10,875 bases of DNA from Treponema sp. (GTDB lineage Bacteria > Spirochaetota > Spirochaetia > Treponematales > Breznakiellaceae). The stretch covers positions 1 to 10,875 of the forward strand of contig JAISRW010000183.1 in NCBI GenBank assembly GCA_031273405.1, written 5' to 3'. Each line of letters begins with the position of its first letter. Positions within the stretch are counted from its first letter, which is position 1. The position numbers and the translations under genes were made by a program. Shown here in pieces: positions 1 through 6,568 of this stretch. Under the pieces are notes generated by a model. The model saw only the letters and a list, made by a program, of their open reading frames with translations. It had not been told where the DNA came from and did not search any database.

Positions 1-3000
1 CGGCTCTGCGTTTCAGGGACATGGGAGCCTATGAAGATATACGGTTGAGCAGTTTTTCCCTCGAAGGTTCCATGGACTACGAACCCCGCCATATTCAGGC
101 CAGCCTCAGACTCGATGCCTTTTCGGCCGGGGATATAGCGGTTCTCTCGAAGCTTGTTACGCCCGCCCTTAAACTGCCGGGCATTGCCGCCGACATGCTC
201 GAAAACCTTTCGGTAACCACCGAATTCTTTTTTACCACCGACTATGAGCATGTTCTCTATAACGCCCCGCGTTTTCTTGCCGCCTACGAAGGGGCGCCCG
301 GGGATATATTGGCCATCGCCTCCCTCTCGGGAACAGACCAGCGTTTTGAATTAAGCGAAGGAACTATAAGCTGGTCAGGAGGCGCCGGGGAAATCAATTT
401 GTCGGCGGATTTTTCCAACCCTGATGACATTTCTTTTTTCCTGGAAGCTTCCCACAGGGATCTTGCCTACTATCTGGAGGGGATGTTCCTGGACAGGCGG
501 CATCTCAGCATTCGCGGCTCCTACGGGCTTCAGGTATACCTCAGCGCCGCTTCCATGGGCGGATATTCAGGCTACGCCCAGGGAGAAAACATCCCCATCC
601 CATCAGGGGATCAGTACGCCCGGCTGAGCTTCCTCTTGTCCCTCCGCTATGATTCCCCTTCTTTCTGGTCGGCTTATATAGACCGCTTTGAGATAAACGA
701 CATTGTAACCCCCTCGTCTTCTTACGGGGCCTTGAGCTTCTCGGGGAGCGCCGATCAGGACGGCGCCGCTATAGAGGATCTTCTTTTTAATGACGGGCGG
801 AGCCCGCTGGGGGGTGATGTTTCCTTTACCTGGGATAGGAGCTTTTCCGAAGTCCGGATGTCCCTGGGGATTCGGGACCCGGAGGGAAACGAACAGTATG
901 AGGCGGAAGGGTCTTACGGGAACAAAGCTCTGAATCTCAACCTCAGGGGAAGGGATATGCAGTTCGCCCGGATCTTCAAGAACGCGAAAGGCGCCGTGGC
1001 TTCGGGGGATCTCAGTCTCTTTTGGAGATCATTCTCTTCTTTCCAGGTCGAATCGGAGCTTTCTTCGCTGGTGTTCCGCTGGCAGGACAAGGATCTCAGG
1101 ATCAGCGCCCGGGCCTATTTGGACAGTGAGGAATTCACCCTTCACGATCTGGAGATGGATTACGAGGACCTGAAAGCCTCGTTCCCGTTTTTCAGGATAA
1201 ACCGTCTTGACAGCCTGGCCGAAACCGAAGCCCGGATCCTGGGAAAAGCGGGGGGCAGGGAGGCGGACTTCTCTCTCCAGGCCAAGGCGGAATTCAGGCC
1301 CGTAGAAAGCTGGCTTGATTTGGGGGAGGGGCTGAAAGACATCAACGGTTCTTTGGCCATAGACACGGCCCGCTACGGGGGACTTGCGGTGGACGAGCCT
1401 TTCAGCTTTGTTTTTAGCCGCATGGAAACCGGCAGCGGCCCTGAGATTAGTCTCTCGGGAGGCCCGAAAAACATGATCCGTTTCAGATCTTCCCCTTCTT
1501 CCCCGGGAAATATGGATTTTTACGTCGCCGTCTCGAATCCTTCTCCTGTCAGGGGGGTCTTTACCGGCTCGGTTAACGCAAAAACCATCGATGCCCAGAC
1601 TACAGACCTTTACGTTGACCTCGGAACCCTTTGGGGCCTGCTGCCTCCGATGACGCATATCAACTTTCCCGGAGGGCTGGTCAGGGCCGACATACATATA
1701 ACAGGGCCCTTAAACGATCCGGAATTTTACGGAACCGCCCGGGGCACCAGCATACGCATCCAGGTTCCCGAATACCTCCGGGCCGAAATACTCCCCGTTC
1801 CCATGACGGTGGTTCTCGAAGGGAACAATATGTCCTTCGGGCCGGTAGACGCGGCGGTAGGCGAAGGGGCGGGGGTGGTTTCCGCGAATTTCAGGTTTGA
1901 CCGGTGGATTCCCAATATCTTTAGCTTGGATATCCATGTTCCCGTGGAGAAGGCCATACCCTTCGGCTTTGATATCAGCGGCGTCCTGGCCAGGGGGGAT
2001 GCTTCGGGGGACCTGCATCTCGGCATGGAAGATATGATTTTTACGGTTTCCGGAGATTTGACCGCCCACTCGACAGAGATAAACCTGGACGCCAACGAAA
2101 TGGCGGAGGCCGAAAGCAGGCCCTACGAAGCTCCCGGCACGGTATCCACGGTGGTAGACATCAGGATCAGGACCGGCCGGAGGGTGGAATTTTTCTGGCC
2201 CCGGTCGGATTTCCCTGTTCTCCAGGCTTACACCGATTTGGGGACAGGCATACACGTCACCAGCGACGATGTTTCCCGGCGTTTTACCCTCCAGGGGGAT
2301 GTCAGGCTGAGAAGCGGCGAAATATTCTATTTTGACCGGAGCTTTTATATACGGGAAGGCACGCTTTTCTTCAACGAAAACGAGATCCAGTTTGATCCCC
2401 GCATCTCCGCCAGGGCGGAAATACGGGATCAGAGCGAAGAAGGCCCGGTAACCATATCCCTCATCATTGACAACGCCCCCCTTAGGTCTTTCAGCCCTCG
2501 TTTTGAATCCAGCCCCCCTCTTTCGCAGATGGAGATTTTCTCCCTCCTGGGGCAGAACCCGGGCGGTTCTTCCGGCGAAACCGGGGATCGCAAGAATCTC
2601 CTGGTTTCCACCTCCTTTGACGCCCTGACCCAGTTCACGGTCATGAGGCGGCTCCAGCGGGAATTGCGGAATTTCCTGGGTTTGGATATGCTGTCCCTGC
2701 GTACCCAGGTGCTGCAGAACATGGTCTTCCAGGCGGCGGGGATAAATCAGAACCGGAACCAGAGCCAGAAGCTGGACGGCGCGGTCGAAAGGCAGAGCCG
2801 GGTCGGTAACTATTTTGACAATACAACTGTTTTTATAGGTAAATACATTGGTTCTGATGTGTTTGTTCAGTCTTTGTTTTCGTTCCGTTATGACGAAAAC
2901 AAGCAAACCTGGGGAGGTTTAAAACTGGAGCCTGATATAGGCTTGGAAATGCAGAGCCCTCTTTTTAGTATTGGCGTACATTTGGTGCCTCTTCATCCTG

Positions 3001-3056
3001 AGAACTGGTTTGTCGAGGATATTTCTTTTTCCTTGACCTGGAGAAAATCTTTTTAG
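1..3056 (+). CDS. tamB: TamB-like (DUF490) translocation/assembly module protein, 5'-truncated by window edge
   Basis: The frame is open to the left edge with no stop upstream of the first ATG at 21 (codons before it read ALRFRD), so the true start lies outside the window. About 1,017 residues are present; TamB proteins are commonly 1,000-1,500. The body is long, low-complexity beta-rich sequence with alternating polar and hydrophobic residues and repeated 'GPLNDP'-type turns (IHITGPLNDPEFYG), as in the TamB/AsmA-like lipid-transfer groove. The C-terminal part has the DUF490 signature: GEIFYFDRSFYIREGTLFF, then FDPRISARAEI (about 764-800 counted from the ATG at 21), then PPLSQMEIFSLLGQ. It ends in a beta-rich tail with terminal Phe. 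TamB is anchored in the inner membrane, spans the periplasm and works with a BamA-family barrel; bamA directly downstream supports the call. The anchor is not visible here. The last ~80 codons are more AT-rich than the rest. Family confident; exact physiological role inferred. Confidence 0.88.
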   Translation, partial: ALRFRDMGAYEDIRLSSFSLEGSMDYEPRHIQASLRLDAFSAGDIAVLSKLVTPALKLPGIAADMLENLSVTTEFFFTTDYEHVLYNAPRFLAAYEGAPGDILAIASLSGTDQRFELSEGTISWSGGAGEINLSADFSNPDDISFFLEASHRDLAYYLEGMFLDRRHLSIRGSYGLQVYLSAASMGGYSGYAQGENIPIPSGDQYARLSFLLSLRYDSPSFWSAYIDRFEINDIVTPSSSYGALSFSGSADQDGAAIEDLLFNDGRSPLGGDVSFTWDRSFSEVRMSLGIRDPEGNEQYEAEGSYGNKALNLNLRGRDMQFARIFKNAKGAVASGDLSLFWRSFSSFQVESELSSLVFRWQDKDLRISARAYLDSEEFTLHDLEMDYEDLKASFPFFRINRLDSLAETEARILGKAGGREADFSLQAKAEFRPVESWLDLGEGLKDINGSLAIDTARYGGLAVDEPFSFVFSRMETGSGPEISLSGGPKNMIRFRSSPSSPGNMDFYVAVSNPSPVRGVFTGSVNAKTIDAQTTDLYVDLGTLWGLLPPMTHINFPGGLVRADIHITGPLNDPEFYGTARGTSIRIQVPEYLRAEILPVPMTVVLEGNNMSFGPVDAAVGEGAGVVSANFRFDRWIPNIFSLDIHVPVEKAIPFGFDISGVLARGDASGDLHLGMEDMIFTVSGDLTAHSTEINLDANEMAEAESRPYEAPGTVSTVVDIRIRTGRRVEFFWPRSDFPVLQAYTDLGTGIHVTSDDVSRRFTLQGDVRLRSGEIFYFDRSFYIREGTLFFNENEIQFDPRISARAEIRDQSEEGPVTISLIIDNAPLRSFSPRFESSPPLSQMEIFSLLGQNPGGSSGETGDRKNLLVSTSFDALTQFTVMRRLQRELRNFLGLDMLSLRTQVLQNMVFQAAGINQNRNQSQKLDGAVERQSRVGNYFDNTTVFIGKYIGSDVFVQSLFSFRYDENKQTWGGLKLEPDIGLEMQSPLFSIGVHLVPLHPENWFVEDISFSLTWRKSF

Positions 3057-3107
3057 GAGAAAATCCGAAAAAGCGGCCTAACCGGACTAGCAGCCTGTTG
3101 CACTTGT

Positions 3108-3137
3108 GGATTTTGCGTCATTAATGACGCAAAATCC
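3108..3137. repeat. Perfect 30-bp palindrome
   Basis: Two 15-nt arms meet with no spacer at the centre ATT|AAT. It starts at GGATTTTGCG directly after the conserved element head. The other copies of the element also carry a GGNTTTT-initiated segment at the equivalent position, but with different sequence. It could act as a transcript hairpin or cruciform; no partner protein can be named. Confidence 0.8.
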
Positions 3138-3191
3138 CGATTTTCGGGGCTGCTTTGGGAGTTTGCAGAGTAAATCGAACCGTAGGTTCGC

Positions 3192-3214
3192 AATCGCCTG
3201 ATCGGCGATTTTTT
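3192..3214 (+). terminator. Hairpin plus T run inside repeat copy 1
   Basis: AATCGCC (3192-3198), loop TGATC, GGCGATT (3204-3210), then further Ts to 3214. The form is that of an intrinsic terminator and could stop read-through from tamB towards bamA. It belongs to the inserted element rather than to the original gap. Confidence 0.45.
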
Positions 3215-3305
3215 CAGATTTCATGTGCGAAGCGCAACAAACTCCTTGAGTCCGGCCCGCTTTTTCATGTAAATTAAGGCGGCTTTCTTAAAACTGCATT
3301 TTTTG

Positions 3306-3388
3306 GAAAGCTCATACTTTTAAAAGACCCCTTGCACACCGGTTTTCTTTTATCCGGTTTTTTGATATAGTCCTTGGAAGGAGCTTTC
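3306..3388 (+). promoter_or_regulatory. bamA leader with competing inverted repeats over the ribosome binding site
   Basis: GAAAGCTC (3306-3313) is perfectly complementary to GAGCTTTC (3381-3388), which covers the end of the AAGGAG ribosome binding site (3378-3383) and runs up to the bamA ATG. Inside are two mutually exclusive pairings: TAAAAGA (3321-3327) with TCTTTTA (3346-3352), or ACCGG (3338-3342) with CCGGT (3354-3358), the latter followed by a T run (3358-3363) like a weak terminator. The layout would allow control of bamA by RNA folding. It is inferred from complementarity alone and assumes a transcript starting upstream of 3306. The rest of 3266-3388 shows no gene. Confidence 0.35.
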
Positions 3389-5917
3389 ATGCGTTTAGGT
3401 TTAGTATGTATCCTGGTAATAGTAGTAACTTTTTCAGGTTTTGCCCAACAGTCTGAGGAATGGTATCAGGGAAAGCCTATAAGGGAGATAGTATTTGACG
3501 GGCTAAAAAATGTTAAAACCTCTGAACTGGAGGGTATTACCGAGCCTTATATAGGCCGTACTTTCAGCGACCAGGTGTACTGGGATATCCTGGGCAGCCT
3601 CTACGCCCTGGAGTATTTTGAGACCATCTATCCCACCGCCATCAGGGCCGATTCTCTGGGGTCCGAGGTAGTTATCCGTTTTACCGTTACCGAGAGGCCG
3701 ATAGTATCGCGGATCAATTTTGCGGGAAACAGCGGCCTCCGCCGGTCCGAGTTGCTGGACGTGGTGACCATGAAGGTCAACGACGTGGCCACCCAGATCA
3801 AACTCCAGATTGACGAGATGGCGCTTATCAACAAATACCTGGAAAAAGGCTATCCGGATATTAAAGTCCGTTCCGCAATGACACCGGATCCCAAGTCGGG
3901 TATGGTGGTCACTTTTTACATCGAAGAAGGGGAAAAGATAACCATCGAGGAATTCCGTTTCGAGGGGAATTCGGTGTTTTCCAACCGCAGCCTCCGGGGG
4001 CAGCTTTCGTTAAAAACCAAGGGGATTATCGCCGACGGCGCCTTTCAGGAGGCGAAGCTTACCGTCGACAGGCAAACCCTGGTCCAGTATTACCATGACC
4101 GGGGCTATATGGACGCCGAGGTCGTCGATGTGGTCCGGGAAATCACGAAAGACGAAAAAGGCAGCAACAACATGATCATCACCTTCCGGATCTACGAAGG
4201 GAGGCTCTATACTTTCGGGGGAGTGAGTTTTGAGGGGAATGTGATTTTTTCCTCCCAGCAGCTTTCGGCCCAGGTTTACTCCAAGGTGGGGGAAATCATC
4301 AACGAAAGAAAGATCCAGGCGGATCTGATGAGGGTGTCGGATCTTTACTACGAGAACGGTTATATCTTCAACCGCATTGACCCCGTAGTCGAACGGGATG
4401 TCGAGGGGGGGGTTATTTCCTATAAAATCGAAATCGTCGAAAGGGGCCGGGCTCATATCGAGAATATCCTTGTCAGGGGGAATAAAAAGACCAAGGACAA
4501 GGTGATACTCAGGGAGATCCCCCTGGAAGAAGGGGATGTGTTTTCCAAGGCCAAAGTTATGGACGGTCTCAGGAATCTTTACAATCTACAGTATTTTTCC
4601 ACGGTTACCCCCGATACTCCTCAGGGAAGCGCCGACAGCCTCATGGACCTGGTCATCAATGTGGAAGAGCAGCCCACCACCGACATCCAGTTCGGCCTTA
4701 CCTTTTCAGGGACCGCCGATCCCGACGCCTTTCCCGTGTCGGGGATGATCAAATGGAACGACAGGAATTTCCTGGGCACCGGCAACGTGGTGGGCGCCGA
4801 ACTGACCGGTTCTCCCGACACCCAGTCCGTAACCCTGGAATATACCCACCGGTGGATCTTCGGACTCCCCCTGTCCGGGAGCTTCGATTTTACCGTCCAG
4901 CACATCAACCGCTATGCGGCCATGGACATCCGCTCGCCCAAATTCCCCAATGACGACGACGGCAATTGGCCCGACGGTTTTGACTCATACGAAGAATACG
5001 AGGCGGCGGGCAAAATTCCCCCGGACGAATTCCTCATGCCTTACGATCAGTGGCGGCTTTCCCTGGGCATAGGCACGGGCTACCGGTGGCCGACCTTCCT
5101 GGGGAACCTGGGCCTCAACGGGGGGGTCAGGCTGGGAATAGTGTACAGCGACTACGACCCGGAACTGTACAGGCCCTTCGATCCGGTTTTACGGAGCCAG
5201 AATAACCGCTGGACCCCGGCCAATTCGCTTTGGACCAGTGTTTCCATGGATCAGCGGGATATTTACTACGATCCTTCCAGGGGCTATTACGCCATACAGC
5301 GGGTAGGGTACTACGGCCTTTTCGCCATAGAAGAGGAACACTATGTCCGTACCGATACCAAGCTCGAATGGTTTTACACCCTCTTTAACATACCGGTCAC
5401 GGAAAAGTGGAACTTTAAGGCCGTCTTCGGCATCCACTCGGGGCTTTCGTTTATATTCAGGCAGCCCGGTTACGACAACCCCGTTATAGAACGGGCAAAC
5501 AGGCTGGCTGTAGACGGCATGTTTGTAGGCCGGGGCTGGACAGGGGAGTACAGCAACAAGGGATTGGCCTTGTGGGAAAACTGGGCGGAAGTCCGCTTCC
5601 CTGTGGTGCCGGGCATCCTGGCCTGGGACTTCTTCTTTGACGCCGCGGGGGTCAAGGCCACGCCCTGGCATTTCTTTAACGACTTCGGCGCCAACGACCA
5701 CAGTTCTCCGGGCAGTGACACCTTCTTTATGCGCTTCAGTTTTGGCGGGGGTTTCCGTTTTACCATACCCCAGTTCCCCTTCCGTTTCAGCCTGGCGAAG
5801 CGCTTCAAGATTGTAGACGGCGAAGTGCAATGGATGGGCGGCGAAATCGGAAGAAACGCCGACAAGCCCGGTTCGGGGCTCAATTTTGTTATTTCCTTTG
5901 CCATGTCTACCTATTGA
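3389..5917 (+). CDS. bamA: BamA, outer-membrane beta-barrel assembly factor (Omp85 family)
   Basis: 842 residues from the ATG at 3389, chosen over an in-frame TTG at 3374 because AAGGAG sits 5 nt before this ATG and a clean signal peptide follows (hydrophobic LGLVCILVIVVTF, likely cut after SGFA). Five POTRA domains follow over about residues 25-430, each with the usual turn and 'G' motif (IVFDGLKN, INFAGNSG, FRFEGNSV, VSFEGNVIF, ILVRGNKK). The rest is the 16-strand barrel: NDRNFLGTGN near its start, DQRDIYYDPSRGYY around 620-635, and the L6 tip as VGRGW (713-717) where many Omp85 proteins have VRGF/Y. The C-terminus ends in an aromatic residue (FAMSTY), like the recognition signal of barrel proteins. 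BamA folds and inserts outer-membrane proteins and is normally essential. skp follows after 41 nt, fitting one transcript. Confidence 0.96.
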   Translation: MRLGLVCILVIVVTFSGFAQQSEEWYQGKPIREIVFDGLKNVKTSELEGITEPYIGRTFSDQVYWDILGSLYALEYFETIYPTAIRADSLGSEVVIRFTVTERPIVSRINFAGNSGLRRSELLDVVTMKVNDVATQIKLQIDEMALINKYLEKGYPDIKVRSAMTPDPKSGMVVTFYIEEGEKITIEEFRFEGNSVFSNRSLRGQLSLKTKGIIADGAFQEAKLTVDRQTLVQYYHDRGYMDAEVVDVVREITKDEKGSNNMIITFRIYEGRLYTFGGVSFEGNVIFSSQQLSAQVYSKVGEIINERKIQADLMRVSDLYYENGYIFNRIDPVVERDVEGGVISYKIEIVERGRAHIENILVRGNKKTKDKVILREIPLEEGDVFSKAKVMDGLRNLYNLQYFSTVTPDTPQGSADSLMDLVINVEEQPTTDIQFGLTFSGTADPDAFPVSGMIKWNDRNFLGTGNVVGAELTGSPDTQSVTLEYTHRWIFGLPLSGSFDFTVQHINRYAAMDIRSPKFPNDDDGNWPDGFDSYEEYEAAGKIPPDEFLMPYDQWRLSLGIGTGYRWPTFLGNLGLNGGVRLGIVYSDYDPELYRPFDPVLRSQNNRWTPANSLWTSVSMDQRDIYYDPSRGYYAIQRVGYYGLFAIEEEHYVRTDTKLEWFYTLFNIPVTEKWNFKAVFGIHSGLSFIFRQPGYDNPVIERANRLAVDGMFVGRGWTGEYSNKGLALWENWAEVRFPVVPGILAWDFFFDAAGVKATPWHFFNDFGANDHSSPGSDTFFMRFSFGGGFRFTIPQFPFRFSLAKRFKIVDGEVQWMGGEIGRNADKPGSGLNFVISFAMSTY

Positions 5918-5958
5918 CATGAGGGTAGGCCGGCTATCGGGGGCTATAGGGGCTTAGT

Positions 5959-6483
5959 ATGAAGAAATATTTTTTAATCGGATTGGTTCTCTCAAGCCTG
6001 GGCGGGACCCTGGCCGCCCAGCAGCTTACCCGGTTTGCCGTGGTCGATCTCCCCAGGGTATACGTTTCGTTTTTCAGGGAATCCAGGGCGGTAAGGGATT
6101 TTGAGGAAAGAAGCGCCAGGGTACAGAAGGAAATCGACAGGATGACCGCCGAAATTCAAACCCTCAAAACCAACCAGATCAACGCCGAATTCCAGGGAAA
6201 CCAGGAACTGGCCCTGCGGCTTGAGAGCGAGATCAGCCGGAAGTCGGAATACCTCAAGGAGTATTACAAGCTCAAGACCGCGGAACTGGAAAGCCAGAAA
6301 AGCAGACTCAGCCAGTCGGGGAGTTTCCTGGAACAGGTCTATGACGAAATCCGCTTTATCGCCGAAAGCGAAGGTTACAGCATGGTTCTCAACTTGAAGG
6401 AAAATACGGGCATACTCTGGTACAGCCCGACCGTGGACATTACCGATAAAGTGATTCAAAACCTGATGAGTAAGGCCAGATAA
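5959..6483 (+). CDS. skp: OmpH/Skp-family periplasmic chaperone
   Basis: 174 residues, the usual Skp size. The start is supported by AGGGG (5948-5952) 6 nt before the ATG and by a signal peptide (MKKYFLIGLVLSSLGGTLAA, cut near AA-QQ). The mature part opens with FAVVDLPRVY, the Skp beta-strand motif normally reading 'IAxVDxxxV'. A long charged coiled coil follows (about 45-125, rich in E, K, Q, R), which forms the tentacles of the trimer. The C-terminal EGYSMVLNLKENTGILWY and DITDKVIQNL return to the body domain. Skp binds unfolded outer-membrane proteins in the periplasm and hands them to BamA, encoded just upstream. Likely second gene of the bamA transcript. Confidence 0.93.
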   Translation: MKKYFLIGLVLSSLGGTLAAQQLTRFAVVDLPRVYVSFFRESRAVRDFEERSARVQKEIDRMTAEIQTLKTNQINAEFQGNQELALRLESEISRKSEYLKEYYKLKTAELESQKSRLSQSGSFLEQVYDEIRFIAESEGYSMVLNLKENTGILWYSPTVDITDKVIQNLMSKAR

Positions 6484-6486
6484 AGG

Positions 6487-6520
6487 CGGGGCGGTTTCGA
6501 AGGCCTCGTATTTTGCCCCG
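6487..6520 (+). terminator. Weak hairpin after skp
   Basis: CGGGGC (6487-6492) pairs with GCCCCG (6515-6520), four bases after the skp stop. The loop is long (22 nt) and only AATTT follows, so it is at best a weak terminator or a 3'-end stabiliser. Confidence 0.3.
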
Positions 6521-6531
6521 AATTTCATTCA

Positions 6532-6567
6532 TTGACATGACAGGGGTATTATATGCTTTACTATTAG
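6532..6567 (+). promoter_or_regulatory. mutS leader: 4-codon mini-ORF with its own ribosome binding site
   Basis: AGGGG (6542-6546) lies 6 nt before an ATG at 6553 that opens ATG CTT TAC TAT TAG (MLYY, stop 6565-6567). The stop is one base before the mutS ATG at 6569. mutS has no good Shine-Dalgarno at normal spacing, so ribosomes may load at the mini-ORF and restart at mutS. A TTGACA at 6532-6537 looks like a -35 box, but no good -10 sits at 16-18 nt (TACTAT is 21 nt away), so the promoter call is weak. Confidence 0.35.
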
Positions 6568-6568
6568 T

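Larger units (their letters stand above)
3089..3248 (+). repeat. Dispersed hairpin (MITE/REP-like) element, copy 1
   Basis: It starts with AGCAGCCTGTTGCACTTG and ends with CGAAGCGCAACAAACTCC, imperfect terminal inverted repeats (TGTTGC..CTT against AAGCGCAACA). The same head and tail recur at 9295-9358, and the head alone recurs on the other strand at 9544-9562. The interior is a chain of hairpins: a perfect palindrome at 3108-3137, CCCGA/TCGGG at 3136-3148, CGAACC/GGTTCG at 3175-3189, and AATCGCC/GGCGATT at 3192-3210 followed by Ts. No open reading frame of note lies inside. Best read as a non-autonomous miniature element or large REP-type hairpin; no transposase is in the window. Confidence 0.7.
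3068..3265 (+). terminator. Intrinsic terminator of tamB split by an inserted repeat
   Basis: Left half: AAAAAGCGG (3068-3076) and CCGGACT (3082-3088). Right half: AGTCCGG (3249-3255) and CCGCTTTTT (3257-3265). The halves are perfectly complementary in both blocks and, brought together, give a GC-rich stem ending in a T run, a typical Rho-independent terminator 11 nt after the tamB stop. Everything between them (3089-3248) is a dispersed repeat element, so the terminator probably pre-dates the insertion. It may still fold, because the insert is itself strongly self-complementary. Whether it still terminates is not shown. Confidence 0.6.

Noticed and set aside
1710..2906. Long minus-strand frame (398 codons) opposite tamB, and similar ones opposite bamA and mutS
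   Set aside because: Shadow frames of GC-rich coding DNA: arginine/proline/glycine-rich, no family resemblance and no start signals.
3075..3081. GCCTAAC as an integron attC R'' site (treponemes can carry integrons)
   Set aside because: No matching GTTRRRY core site downstream and no cassette structure; the bases fall between the two blocks of a terminator stem.
3366..3371. TATAGT as -10 box for bamA
   Set aside because: No acceptable -35 lies 16-18 nt upstream, and the start of transcription would fall inside the ribosome binding site.
3374..3388. TTG start for bamA five codons upstream
   Set aside because: That codon overlaps the ribosome binding site region and would add residues before a normal signal peptide; ATG 3389 has the right spacing.
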